Assembly: GCA_902580895.1 (NCBI GenBank)
Contig: CACHMJ010000007.1
Coordinates: forward strand, 1-60,087
From: an uncultured Pelagibacteraceae bacterium
Lineage (GTDB): Bacteria; Pseudomonadota; Alphaproteobacteria; Pelagibacterales; Pelagibacteraceae
Length of the DNA: 60,087 nucleotides
Direction of reading: 5' to 3'
Numbering within the stretch: position 1 is the stretch's first letter; each line of letters starts with the position of its first letter. The notes beneath the pieces are model-generated. The model saw only the letters and a list, made by a program, of their open reading frames with translations, made no database searches and was not told the origin of the DNA. Both the position numbers and the translations under genes were made by a program. Shown here one piece after another: positions 9,172 through 17,967 of the stretch.

Positions 9172-9393
9172 TTAAAAAATAATCTTATAAATTCCAATAA
9201 CAAATAATGGAATTTGTAATCCAAAGTTAGTGAGTATCGCCTTATCTTTGCTAACAAATCCAGCGATAGTCCATCCAATAACTCCTAATCCATGAAAATA
9301 TATATTTAATGGATATATATTTAAGTTTGTAAGAAGTATTCCTACTAAAACTAAAAACGTACTAATCCACTTTAGATATTTTTTTATAAACAT
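9172..9393 (-). CDS. Small membrane protein at the head of the ars operon
   Basis: 73 residues with two or three hydrophobic segments (KWISTFLVLVGILLTNLNIY; LQIPLFVIGIYKII) and a short polar loop FVSKDKA. Family not recognised. AGGAGA precedes the ATG. Its stop abuts the arsC start, so it is the first gene of the four-gene minus-strand operon. A 14-bp palindrome lies 23 bases upstream of the start codon. Position suggests a part in arsenic or ion handling, but this is only context. Confidence 0.7.
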   Translation of the reverse strand: MFIKKYLKWISTFLVLVGILLTNLNIYPLNIYFHGLGVIGWTIAGFVSKDKAILTNFGLQIPLFVIGIYKIIF

Positions 9394-9415
9394 ATTTTCT
9401 CCTTCTTATTAATTA

Positions 9416-9429
9416 TAACATTAATGTTA
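9416..9429. promoter_or_regulatory. Palindrome TAACATTAATGTTA, candidate operator of the ars operon
   Basis: A perfect 14-bp palindrome 23 bases upstream of the first operon gene. It could serve an ArsR-type regulator or the neighbouring Zur; it resembles, but does not equal, the Zur box near znuA. Confidence 0.4.
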
Positions 9430-9453
9430 CAAATTTATTAAGATGTAACAGTA

Positions 9454-9792
9454 TTAGAGAAAATTTGTTATATATTTATGAATGAAGAAACCAACAATTA
9501 AAAATCCTAAGCCTGTGCCATAAATTAGGAAGAAATTCATATTAAATGATTTTGCAAAAAAGAAGGGTAAAAAAAATAAATAACTCACTGGTACCGCTAC
9601 TAGTATGCTCTTAGTAAAAAGAACTGTTTTTTCTATATCATTATGCTCATAGTAAGAAAAAGCTATAGCTATGAGTGATACAAGAGGCAAAGCAATAATA
9701 AAACCTGCAAGCTTTGGATTTTGTCCTGAAAGCCAACTAGCAAAGGCAATTATAATTGCAGCAAGAACAATTTTTAAGGTAAAAAATATCAT
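9454..9792 (-). CDS. Small polytopic membrane protein (GlpM/DUF3147-like)
   Basis: 112 residues with about four hydrophobic segments; the pattern of LASWLSGQNPKLAGFIIALPLVSLIA resembles GlpM/DUF3147-type proteins, of unknown biochemical role. I am not certain of the family. The start ATG lies inside the first copy of a duplicated 19-base palindromic sequence, with the second copy 31 bases upstream, so its transcription or translation is probably controlled there. It sits between the ars operon and zur. Confidence 0.65.
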   Translation of the reverse strand: MIFFTLKIVLAAIIIAFASWLSGQNPKLAGFIIALPLVSLIAIAFSYYEHNDIEKTVLFTKSILVAVPVSYLFFLPFFFAKSFNMNFFLIYGTGLGFLIVGFFIHKYITNFL

Positions 9793-9832
9793 TAATGATT
9801 TAACTTTATTAAAAAAATATCATTAATGATAT
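9781..9832. promoter_or_regulatory. Two copies of a 19-base sequence with palindromic core ATCATTAATGAT
   Basis: AAAAAATATCATTAATGAT occurs exactly at 9781-9799 and again at 9812-9830. Each contains the palindrome ATCATTAATGAT (9788-9799, 9819-9830); the second extends to a 16-bp perfect palindrome, 9817-9832. The centres are 31 bases apart, about three helical turns. The first copy overlaps the start codon of the 112-residue membrane protein. This looks like a paired operator; the regulator is unknown. Confidence 0.5.
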
Positions 9833-9836
9833 GATT

Positions 9837-10244
9837 TTATTTAAGTGTGCATTTTTTGCATAAACCAAAAAACTCAAGATTATATTTACTGTATTTCATG
9901 CCATCTTTGTCTTTGAAGTTAGCTAAGTATTTGGAAAGACCTGTACTACTTATTTCTGTTACTTTCTCACAAATCTCACAGATTGAAAACGCAGTAGCTT
10001 TAGCCACCTGACAACTTGAATTATGACATGCAATAAAGGCATTTCTACTTTCAATTTTATGAATTTTACCTATTTCAACTAACTTATCTAATGCTCGATA
10101 AACTTGCAGAGGAGCTTTAATACCTTTTTTTTGAACATTATAAAGTATTGAGTAGGCCTTAAGTGGCTGAGGTGATTTATCAATTAAATCAAAAATAATT
10201 TTCTGATTTTTGGTGAGATTATGTTCTTTGTGCATTTTATTCAT
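9837..10244 (-). CDS. zur: Zinc uptake regulator Zur (Fur family)
   Basis: 135-residue Fur-family repressor. The N-terminal winged helix contains KAPLQVYRALDKLVEIGKIH. The dimerisation domain has HNSSCQVAKATAFSICEICE and ends with a CKKC pair; together with CEIC these form the structural zinc site of the family. It lies 15 bases after znuB and in the znu cluster, which makes Zur far more likely than Fur. A second Met at residue 4 is an equally possible start. The expected target site is the palindrome at 11849-11863. Confidence 0.88.
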   Translation of the reverse strand: MNKMHKEHNLTKNQKIIFDLIDKSPQPLKAYSILYNVQKKGIKAPLQVYRALDKLVEIGKIHKIESRNAFIACHNSSCQVAKATAFSICEICEKVTEISSTGLSKYLANFKDKDGMKYSKYNLEFFGLCKKCTLK

Positions 10245-10259
10245 TTTACTGATTCCTCA

Positions 10260-11063
10260 TTAGTTTTTCAATTTAATTGATTGTTTGATATTAAATAATG
10301 AAAGTATGAACAAAAATAATGCTGCCGTTATAATTGATGGACCTGAGGAAGTATTAAATTCCAAAGATGTAAATAATCCTAAAATTACTGACAAAAGACC
10401 TCCAATGATTGAATAGATAACCATTCTTTGTGGACTAGACGAAATATTTCTAGCCATTGCAGCTGGTATGATTAGCATTCCTGTTATCAATAACAAACCA
10501 ACCATTTTAATTGATATAGCAATAATTGCAGCCATCAATATTGTGAATATTGCTTTTGCTCTATCAGGATTTAAACCTTCTGCTTCAGCTAATTCATAGT
10601 TTACTGTGGATGCGAATAAAGGTTTCCAAATTAATTTCAAAATTAACAGAATTACTGCTCCTCCAACCCATATTATTAATAGATCATCAACTGTAACAGC
10701 TAATATATCTCCAAATAATAATCCCATAATGTCAAATCTGATAAATGTTAAGAAACCAATAACAACAAGTCCTACGGCTAAAGATGAGTGAGCTAAAAGC
10801 CCTAATAAAGCATCTCCCGGAAGATTAGTTCTTTTTTGAAGTTGTATTAATGTTAAAGCAATTAAAGATGAGATAATAAATACAGATAACGCAATATTAA
10901 ATTCCATTGTAAATGCTAATGTTACTCCCAATAAAGCCGAATGGGCTAACGTATCACCAAAATAAGATAGTCTTCTCCAAATTACAAAACAACCAAGAGG
11001 CCCTGTAACGAAAGCAACTCCAATTCCAGCCACCAATGCTCTTATAAAAAAATCGTCGAACAT
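10260..11063 (-). CDS. znuB: Zinc ABC transporter permease ZnuB
   Basis: 267-residue permease of the manganese/zinc (ABC-3) type with about eight hydrophobic segments. Family features include GPLGCFVIWRRLSYFGDTLAHSALLG near the N-terminus and ALLITGMLIIPAA-type sequence (VGLLLITGMLIIPAAMAR) in the second half. It directly follows znuC (adjacent bases) and precedes zur by 15 bases, so znuC-znuB-zur form one minus-strand operon. Confidence 0.95.
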   Translation of the reverse strand: MFDDFFIRALVAGIGVAFVTGPLGCFVIWRRLSYFGDTLAHSALLGVTLAFTMEFNIALSVFIISSLIALTLIQLQKRTNLPGDALLGLLAHSSLAVGLVVIGFLTFIRFDIMGLLFGDILAVTVDDLLIIWVGGAVILLILKLIWKPLFASTVNYELAEAEGLNPDRAKAIFTILMAAIIAISIKMVGLLLITGMLIIPAAMARNISSSPQRMVIYSIIGGLLSVILGLFTSLEFNTSSGPSIITAALFLFILSLFNIKQSIKLKN

Positions 11064-11810
11064 TTAATTTTTCTTAATTTTACCCTCATCAGTATGAATA
11101 TGATCATGTCTATGTTCATATCTTGATAATATCTGTGAAGCTTGTTCACCAAACAAAGCTTTATATTCATTATTTTTTGCGACATCCATGGGTGTCCCTG
11201 AGCAGCATACATGACCATTTAGGCAAACAACGTGGTCTGTAGCACTCATTACAGTATGCAAATCATGAGAAATTAATAAGATACCACAATTCAATTCATC
11301 GGAAATTTTCTTTATAAGTTCATATAAAGCTATTTCACCTGTAAAATCTACACCTTGAACTGGCTCATCAAGAACTAACAAATCTGGTTTTTTTGAAATA
11401 GCTCTTGCTAGCAATACTCTTTGAAATTCACCACCCGATAAATCACCTAAGTTTTTATCTTTTAAATGAATAACGCCAGTTAATGATAGTGCCTCATCAA
11501 TTATTTCATTTTTTAAACTTTCAGTTAATACCATAAAATCATTGACCCTAAGTGGTAAAGTCCAATCAATTGAAATTTTTTGGGGAACATAACCAATTTT
11601 ATTTGTGTATTTTTCTACTTCTCCCTCAATTTTTTTATAAATTCCTAAAGCAATTTTAGCCGTTGTACTTTTACCTGATCCATTAGGTCCTATTAAAGTA
11701 ACTATTTTACCTTTTTCAACTTGAAGGGAAACGCCTTGAACGAGCCATTTATCGTTTATTTTAAAACCAGCGTCTTTTAATTTGACCAATATATTTTGAT
11801 TAGCATTCAT
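11064..11810 (-). CDS. znuC: Zinc ABC transporter ATP-binding protein ZnuC
   Basis: 248-residue ATPase with Walker A GPNGSGKSTTAK, signature LSGGEFQRVLLARA, Walker B LLVLDEPVQGVD and H-loop LLISHDLH. The C-terminus is His-rich (RYEHRHDHIHTDEG), common in zinc transporter ATPases. It starts 70 bases from the divergent znuA, with the Zur box in between, so one repressor site can control both directions. Confidence 0.95.
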   Translation of the reverse strand: MNANQNILVKLKDAGFKINDKWLVQGVSLQVEKGKIVTLIGPNGSGKSTTAKIALGIYKKIEGEVEKYTNKIGYVPQKISIDWTLPLRVNDFMVLTESLKNEIIDEALSLTGVIHLKDKNLGDLSGGEFQRVLLARAISKKPDLLVLDEPVQGVDFTGEIALYELIKKISDELNCGILLISHDLHTVMSATDHVVCLNGHVCCSGTPMDVAKNNEYKALFGEQASQILSRYEHRHDHIHTDEGKIKKN

Positions 11811-11848
11811 TATATCACTTGACTTATAAACGTTATATTATTACATAG

Positions 11849-11863
11849 TGTTATATTATAACA
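11849..11863. promoter_or_regulatory. Zur box between znuC and znuA
   Basis: TGTTATATTATAACA is a perfect 7-1-7 palindrome and matches the core of the known Zur consensus TGTTATANTATAACA. A weaker relative (CGTTATATTATTACA) lies next to it at 11831-11845. The site is in the 70-base divergent spacer of znuCB-zur and znuA. Confidence 0.85.
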
Positions 11864-11880
11864 ATTAAAAAAATTAAACT

Positions 11881-12945
11881 ATGAAAACTATTAAAAAAAT
11901 CCCATTATTAATATCACTTTTATCATTCCTAATAATTTTTTCACCTGTTAATGCTGAAGTTAAGGTAGTAGCATCAATAAAACCAATTCATTCACTCGCA
12001 AGCTATTTGATGGACGGTATTGGTAAACCAGATTTAATAGTTGATGGCTACGCATCACCTCATGGATTTGCACTTAAACCATCGCATGCAAAAATGATCC
12101 AAAATGCAGATATTATTTTTTGGGTAGGTGAAGACATAGAAAGTTTTTTAGAAAAACCATTAAAATCTATTGCAAAAAAAGCTGAAAAAATTGAATTAAT
12201 GGAAATTAAAGGGATAACCAAACTTAAGTTTAGAGAAAGAAATATTTTTGAAGGTCATGACGATCACGGTCATAAAGAGGATGATCATGATGATCATGCT
12301 AAAAAAGAAGACGATCATGATGACCACGATCATGATAAAGAAGAGAAAGAACATGGTCATGACGAACATGATCATGACAAAGAAGGTCATAAAGAAGACG
12401 ACCATGATGATCACGGCCATGGACATGAAGGACATGCTCATGGTGAGTACGATCCGCACATTTGGTTAGATCCAATGAATGCAAAAGTTATTTTAAGCGA
12501 AATGGCAGAGCACTTGATTGAGAATGATCCAAAAAATACTGCCAAATATAAAGAAAATTTAAAAAAAGCACATAAAGATTTAGATAAGTTAACTAAGAAA
12601 GTAAAATCTGAATTAAATAAAGATTTTAAATCAATAGTATTTCATGATGCGTATCAATATTTTGAAGAGAGATTTGGTGTTAATATTTTAGGCGCATTTA
12701 CGGTAAATACAGATGTTATGCCCGGTGCTGAGCAATTGGCTGAAATTAGAGAAGTAATTGAGCATGATAAAGTAAGCTGTATATTTTCAGAGCCACAGTT
12801 TAACCCTGATATTATTAAGGCTGTAGCAAAAGATACTAACGTTGCAACAGGCGTAATTGATCCATTAGGGGCAACACTTAACCCTGGCAAAGATCTATAC
12901 TTCGATTTAATTGGCAATATGTCTAAATCTTTTAAAGGCTGTTAA
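11881..12945 (+). CDS. znuA: Zinc ABC transporter substrate-binding protein ZnuA
   Basis: 354-residue periplasmic zinc-binding protein. A signal peptide is clear (MKTIKKIPLLISLLSFLIIF, cleavage near VNA-EVK). Zinc ligands are expected at His in YASPHGFALKPSHA, DPHIWLDP and FHDAYQYFEE. Between them, residues about 124-192, is an unusually long loop of His, Asp, Glu and Lys repeats (HDDHGHKEDDHDDH and similar), typical of ZnuA but large here; such loops are thought to gather or sense zinc. It faces znuC across the Zur box. Confidence 0.95.
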   Translation: MKTIKKIPLLISLLSFLIIFSPVNAEVKVVASIKPIHSLASYLMDGIGKPDLIVDGYASPHGFALKPSHAKMIQNADIIFWVGEDIESFLEKPLKSIAKKAEKIELMEIKGITKLKFRERNIFEGHDDHGHKEDDHDDHAKKEDDHDDHDHDKEEKEHGHDEHDHDKEGHKEDDHDDHGHGHEGHAHGEYDPHIWLDPMNAKVILSEMAEHLIENDPKNTAKYKENLKKAHKDLDKLTKKVKSELNKDFKSIVFHDAYQYFEERFGVNILGAFTVNTDVMPGAEQLAEIREVIEHDKVSCIFSEPQFNPDIIKAVAKDTNVATGVIDPLGATLNPGKDLYFDLIGNMSKSFKGC

Positions 12946-12987
12946 ATAAAAATTGATCTTTAACCATTAATAATATCTAATATTGGG

Positions 12988-13986
12988 ATGAGTACCGTTT
13001 CCCTCACATTAGATGAAATTTTTGATTTAGCTAAAAAGACTTTACTAGCTAATGGCTGTGATGATGAAACAGCATCTATTCTCTCTGATTTAATAAGAAA
13101 TGCTGAAAGAGATGGATCTTTATCTCATGGTTTGTTCAGGTTGCCTGCATATGTGAGTGGTTTAAAAAGCGGAAAAATTAATGGTAAAGGAAAACCTGAG
13201 GTAAAAAAAATTTCAGCATCAGTAATAAAAGTTCAAGGGAATAATTGTTTAGCCCCTGTAGTTTTAAATAAAGGATTACCTGAATTAGCAAAAGCTGCAA
13301 AAGAAAATGGAGTGGCCGTACTTGCTATAAATAATTCTCATCATATGGCTGCGATGTGGCCTGAAACAGAAAAATTAGCAGAGGAAGGTTTAGTTGCCTT
13401 CGCTTGCACATCCTACAAGCCTGCTGTAGCACCCGCTGGAGCTATCAAACCCTTGTTTGGAACAAATCCAATTTCTTTTGCATGGCCACGACCAGGAAAA
13501 ACTCCTGTAGTTTACGATATGGCAACTGCATCAATGGCAATGGGTGAAGTTCAAGTTGCTAAAAGAGAAGGGCATAAAGTTCCACTTGGAACTGGTTTAA
13601 CTAAGGATGGTAAAGAAACAACTGATCCAGGAGCAATAGCGGATGGAGGTGTATTACTTCCTTTTGGGGGATATAAAGGTTCTGCCATAGCAATGATGGT
13701 AGAATTAATGGCTGGCGCATTAATTGGTGATAATTTTAGTTTTGAGACAGCTGCAAAAGATAATAATGACGGCGGACCTCCTAGTGGTGGAGAATTTATT
13801 CTTGCAATTTCACCTGACAAAACTTCAGGAACTGATTGGCAAAAACATGCTGATGAATTTTTTAATAAAATGAAAACATTTGATGGAGTTAGACTTCCAG
13901 GAGAGAGAAGACATAAAAATAGATTAGATAAGGGCCCTCGAAATATTAATGAAGAGCTGGTTAATAAAATAAAATCTTTAAGCTAA
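12988..13986 (+). CDS. Ldh2-family imine reductase, DpkA/LhpD-like (delta1-piperideine/pyrroline-2-carboxylate reductase)
   Basis: 332 residues of the malate/L-lactate dehydrogenase-like fold. Several stretches match the delta1-piperideine-2-carboxylate reductase group well: AINNSHHMAAMWP, KPLFGTNPISFAWP, DMATASMAMGEVQVA, LLPFGGYKGSAIAMMVELMA and RLPGERRHKNR. Such enzymes reduce the cyclic imines formed from D-lysine or hydroxyproline to pipecolate or proline using NAD(P)H. The exact substrate is inferred. The gene stands alone after znuA; its end overlaps the convergent exonuclease gene by 9 bases. Confidence 0.8.
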   Translation: MSTVSLTLDEIFDLAKKTLLANGCDDETASILSDLIRNAERDGSLSHGLFRLPAYVSGLKSGKINGKGKPEVKKISASVIKVQGNNCLAPVVLNKGLPELAKAAKENGVAVLAINNSHHMAAMWPETEKLAEEGLVAFACTSYKPAVAPAGAIKPLFGTNPISFAWPRPGKTPVVYDMATASMAMGEVQVAKREGHKVPLGTGLTKDGKETTDPGAIADGGVLLPFGGYKGSAIAMMVELMAGALIGDNFSFETAAKDNNDGGPPSGGEFILAISPDKTSGTDWQKHADEFFNKMKTFDGVRLPGERRHKNRLDKGPRNINEELVNKIKSLS

Positions 13987-14754
13987 AGTAATTTCTATTG
14001 GAGTATGGTCTGATGGTTTTTCACGGCCTCTTGGATCTTTATTAATATTAATAGCTTTAACTTGGTCTATTAAAGAATTAGATACTAAAAAATGATCTAT
14101 TCTCATTCCATTATTTTTCTGCCATGCACCCCTCATGTAATCCCAAAAAGTATATCCTTCTTTAGTTTCATTAAAATGTCTATAAACATCATTAAATCCT
14201 AGATTAATCATTTCTCTTAATTTTTTTCTTATTTCTAATCTAAATAGAGCATCGTCCTCAAAGCTTTTTGGATTATAGACATCCTCTGCTGCAGGAATAA
14301 TGTTAAAATCACCACCAAGAATTATATTTTGATTTTTTTTAGTTAAAGCTTTTAATTGTTTAATTAAATCATCGAGCCATTTTTTTTTGTAATCATATTT
14401 TTCAGTATCAACAGGGTTACCATTTGGCGTATAGATATTGATTAATTGAATATTTTTCTTTTTGTGTTCAAGTTCAGCTGAAATTATTCTTGATTGTTTT
14501 AGTTTATCTTTGATTAAGTCTGTTTTAACATTTTTTAATTTTCCTTTTGAAATAATAGCAACACCATTGTAACTTTTTTGACCAAATACATGACTTTCAT
14601 AGTCCATTGAGGAAAAATCATCATAAGGAAAGTTTACATCCTCAGTTTTAATTTCTTGCATCATCACAACATCAGGTTTGTATTTTAGTAGATAACTTTT
14701 GATATTTTCAATACGTGCTCGCACAGAATTTACATTCCACGAGGAAATAATCAT
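13978..14754 (-). CDS. xth: Exodeoxyribonuclease III (AP endonuclease)
   Basis: 258 residues. Base-excision repair enzyme that cuts at abasic sites and trims 3' ends. Motifs of the exonuclease/endonuclease/phosphatase fold: SWNVNSVRAR, MMQEIKTED, ILGGDFNIIPA, MRIDHFLVS and the final SDHTPIEI. I start at the ATG at 14754 (MIISSWNVNS), which overlaps the erpA stop as TAATG; a longer frame inside erpA is not needed. Confidence 0.92.
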   Translation of the reverse strand: MIISSWNVNSVRARIENIKSYLLKYKPDVVMMQEIKTEDVNFPYDDFSSMDYESHVFGQKSYNGVAIISKGKLKNVKTDLIKDKLKQSRIISAELEHKKKNIQLINIYTPNGNPVDTEKYDYKKKWLDDLIKQLKALTKKNQNIILGGDFNIIPAAEDVYNPKSFEDDALFRLEIRKKLREMINLGFNDVYRHFNETKEGYTFWDYMRGAWQKNNGMRIDHFLVSNSLIDQVKAININKDPRGREKPSDHTPIEITLA

Positions 14755-15071
14755 TAAAGAGAAAACGAAACACCACAACCACAAGAAGATTTGGTTTGCG
14801 GATTAGTTATTTTGAATTGTTCACCAATTAATTCAGAAACATAGTCTATTTCTGATCCTTTTAATAAATCTGCAGAGGTTTTATCTATCAATATATTTTC
14901 ATAATTTAAATCATCGGCTGCTTTTTCTTTGTCAAAAGTAAATTCATATTGGAAGCCTGAGCAACCACCACCTTTGATAGCGATTCTAAAAAACGACCCT
15001 TTGTCTTTTTTAGACAGCAAAACATTGATCTGTTTTAGAGCCTTATCAGTAAATTTAATTTCTTTAATCAT
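14754..15071 (-). CDS. erpA: A-type iron-sulfur cluster carrier, ErpA-like
   Basis: 105-residue HesB/IscA/ErpA family protein that delivers Fe-S clusters to apoproteins. The three conserved cysteines are in GGGCSGFQYEF and SSCGCGVSF. Coupled to xth by a 1-base overlap and divergent from the dGTPase gene, a gene order seen in other alphaproteobacteria. ErpA against IscA cannot be settled from sequence alone. Confidence 0.88.
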   Translation of the reverse strand: MIKEIKFTDKALKQINVLLSKKDKGSFFRIAIKGGGCSGFQYEFTFDKEKAADDLNYENILIDKTSADLLKGSEIDYVSELIGEQFKITNPQTKSSCGCGVSFSL

Positions 15072-15121
15072 TATTGATCACTGGTATTACTAATATAATA
15101 CTTAAATTTTAATTTTAAAGG

Positions 15122-16240
15122 ATGAAAAAATACTCAAAGATTGCTCTTACTAAAAGCAAAGGAAGAATATTCAAAGAATCTGTATCAAAATATAGATCGC
15201 CATTTCAAAGAGATAGAGATCGAATAGTTCACAGCGCCTCATTTCGAAGGCTCAAACACAAGACACAAGTATTTGTAAACACAGAAGGTGATCATTACAG
15301 AACAAGATTAACCCATTCAATGGAAGTTGCTCAAATCGCACGATCTATTGCAAGATATCTTGAATTGAATGAAGATCTAGCTGAAACCTTAAGTTTGGCA
15401 CATGATTTGGGCCACCCACCTTTTGGTCATGCTGGTGAGGACTCTCTTAATGAATGTATGGAAGATTATGGAGGCTTTGATCATAATTTACAAACTCTTC
15501 GTGTGGTTATGTTTTTGGAGAATAAATATCTTAAGTATAGTGGATTAAATCTTTCAATTGAAACTTTAGAGGGATTGCTTAAGCATAATGGTCCCATTTA
15601 TGAATTAAATTTAGTTGATAGTCTTATTGGTGTAAAAAAATTCAATCATAAGATTAATTTTGAGACTTATCCATCAATAGAAGCTCAAGTTTCAGCTATT
15701 TCAGATGATATAGCTTATAACAATCATGATATTCAAGATGGTATAAATGCAAATTTATTTAAACTAGAGGAGTTAATTGAAATTAACTTTTTTAAAGATA
15801 TTTATAAAAAATATAAAAAAAAGATAAACAAACATAACTATAAAATTGCAACATATCAGATTATAAGAGATTCTATTGATCAAATGATTAGAGATTTAAT
15901 TAAAAATACCAAAACTAATTTGAAGATTAATAAAATAAAAAATTATAAAGATATTACTAAAGCAAATTTAACAATGGTAGATTTTTCTGAAAAAGTCAAA
16001 GACTCTGTAAATGAAATAAGATTTTTTTTAAAAACAAAGATGTATAATAATAAAGCAGTTCTGAAAAAAAACGATAACGGCAAATTAATAATTAAAAAAC
16101 TGTTTAACAAAATACAAAAAAACCCTAAAAAATTTATTTCAAAAGATCATCTCTCAAAGGATAAATATAGAGCAATTTCAGATTTTATATCAGGAATGAC
16201 AGACAGATATGCAATCAACCTTCACAAAAACTTTAAATGA
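15122..16240 (+). CDS. dgt: dGTPase-like HD-domain triphosphohydrolase
   Basis: 372 residues, the shorter type-2 dGTPase-like form. It would hydrolyse dNTPs to nucleosides and triphosphate. The motif SPFQRDRDRIVHSASFRRL is typical, and the HD metal site is in THSMEVAQIAR and LAHDLGHPPFGHAG. The middle (residues about 225-300) is lysine-rich and diverged. It overlaps argS by 4 bases (ATGA). Confidence 0.9.
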   Translation: MKKYSKIALTKSKGRIFKESVSKYRSPFQRDRDRIVHSASFRRLKHKTQVFVNTEGDHYRTRLTHSMEVAQIARSIARYLELNEDLAETLSLAHDLGHPPFGHAGEDSLNECMEDYGGFDHNLQTLRVVMFLENKYLKYSGLNLSIETLEGLLKHNGPIYELNLVDSLIGVKKFNHKINFETYPSIEAQVSAISDDIAYNNHDIQDGINANLFKLEELIEINFFKDIYKKYKKKINKHNYKIATYQIIRDSIDQMIRDLIKNTKTNLKINKIKNYKDITKANLTMVDFSEKVKDSVNEIRFFLKTKMYNNKAVLKKNDNGKLIIKKLFNKIQKNPKKFISKDHLSKDKYRAISDFISGMTDRYAINLHKNFK

Positions 16241-17967
16241 ATATTTTTGAACAATATTTAGATAAAATAAAAGAAATCCTTTCAACACTATCTTCAAATG
16301 GAGATTTAATTTTACCAGATTCACTAAACGGGATAACTGCTGAAATTCCACCTTCAAAATTTGATAGTGATATTTCTACCAATGTAGCCATGGTCCTTTC
16401 TAAGATTAATAATAAATCTCCATTAGATCTGGCGTCAATCTTGGCAGAAAAAATCAAAAAAGAGGACAAGTTTATTGAGGATATATCAGTAGTTAAACCT
16501 GGTTTTATCAATATTAAATTTAAACCTATTTTTTGGACAAACTTTATTAAAGAAGTAATTAAAAATTCTAATTCTTTTGGAACAAATAAAAATATTAAAA
16601 GAAATTACCTAATAGAATTTGTATCTGCTAATCCAACAGGACCTTTACACGTTGGTCATTGTAGAGGGGCCATTTTAGGCGATGTGATGGCCAATCTTTT
16701 ATTGTTTAATAATAATAAAGTCACAAAAGAGTATTATATAAACGACTACGGTAATCAGATTATAAATTTTACAAAGTCAGTTTATTATAGAATAAGAGAG
16801 ATTTCTTTTAATGAACCTTTTCCAATAGATAATGAAGATTTATATCCCGGAGACTATTTAATTGACTTTGCTCAAAACATTTTAAATTCAAATAAAAATG
16901 TTGATTTTAATAATTTTGACAAAATATCTCAAGAATTGACTTCTTTAGCTATTAATGAAGCATTAAAGTTAATCAAAAGTAATCTTAAAAGTCTTGGTAT
17001 TAATCATGATAACTTTGTCAGTGAAAAGAAAATAGTTGAAAATCAAGAAGTGGAAAAAGTTGTTGAATTTCTTCAAAAAAACAAATTTGTTTATAAAGGA
17101 AAAATAAAGGCACCGGCAGGTGAAGATGATAGTAATTGGGTTGAGCGTGAGCAGTTGCTTTTTCGATCGACTGATTTTGGAGATGACAAAGATAGAGCAT
17201 TACAAAAATCTGATGGCGCTTGGACTTATTTTGCAAGTGATGTTGCATATCACAAAAATAAATTAGACAGAAAATTCGATAGGCTTATTAATATTTTAGG
17301 CGCAGATCATGCTGGTTATATAAAAAGAATTTCATCATCTGTTGAAGCTTTATCAAACTCTAAAGATAGATTAATTTGTAAAGTTAGCCAACTTGTTAAA
17401 CTTATTAAAGATAAGAAACCCTTTAAAATGTCTAAAAGAAAAGGGGACTATATAACTATAGATGATTTAATTAATGAGGTAGGAAAAGATGCAACAAGAT
17501 TTATAATGCTAAATCGAAGTAGTGATGTTGAACTCGATTTTGATTTTGATAACGTTATAGAAAAATCAAAAGATAACCCCCTTTATTACGTTCAATACTG
17601 TTATGCAAGAATATGTTCAGTATATAGACATCTTGATAAAGATTTAAAATCAGATCTAGATATTACTAAGTACGATTTTGAATATTCCAAAGATGAAATA
17701 AAAATCTTAAAAAAATTATCTGAATGGCCCAAGTGTATTGATATATCTTGTAATAAGCTTGAGCCGCATAGAATACCGACCTATTTATATGAATTAGCCT
17801 CTTTATTTCATTCATATTGGAATTTAGGTAAGGAAAATCCAGACAAAAGATTTATCAATGATCAAAAAAAAATAACTGATGATAAATTAATTTTCCTAAA
17901 AGCTATTTCCAATGTAGTAAAATCTGGGATGAATATAGTTGGAGTGTCTACGCCAGATAAAATGTGA
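16237..17967 (+). CDS. argS: Arginyl-tRNA synthetase
   Basis: 576-residue class I synthetase. HIGH-type motif in ANPTGPLHVGHCRGA, KMSKS-type in FKMSKRKGDYI, DALR anticodon domain at the C-terminus (YVQYCYARICSVYR). An N-terminal Add-1-like domain is present. It overlaps both the dgt-like gene and the next small gene, starting the alphaproteobacterial run argS-X-nagZ-scpA-scpB. Confidence 0.97.
   Translation: MNIFEQYLDKIKEILSTLSSNGDLILPDSLNGITAEIPPSKFDSDISTNVAMVLSKINNKSPLDLASILAEKIKKEDKFIEDISVVKPGFINIKFKPIFWTNFIKEVIKNSNSFGTNKNIKRNYLIEFVSANPTGPLHVGHCRGAILGDVMANLLLFNNNKVTKEYYINDYGNQIINFTKSVYYRIREISFNEPFPIDNEDLYPGDYLIDFAQNILNSNKNVDFNNFDKISQELTSLAINEALKLIKSNLKSLGINHDNFVSEKKIVENQEVEKVVEFLQKNKFVYKGKIKAPAGEDDSNWVEREQLLFRSTDFGDDKDRALQKSDGAWTYFASDVAYHKNKLDRKFDRLINILGADHAGYIKRISSSVEALSNSKDRLICKVSQLVKLIKDKKPFKMSKRKGDYITIDDLINEVGKDATRFIMLNRSSDVELDFDFDNVIEKSKDNPLYYVQYCYARICSVYRHLDKDLKSDLDITKYDFEYSKDEIKILKKLSEWPKCIDISCNKLEPHRIPTYLYELASLFHSYWNLGKENPDKRFINDQKKITDDKLIFLKAISNVVKSGMNIVGVSTPDKM

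Noticed and set aside
12196-12484. Several long frames on both strands in the znuA His-rich region
   Set aside because: Artefacts of the CAT/GAT repeats coding His and Asp in znuA; no start signals.
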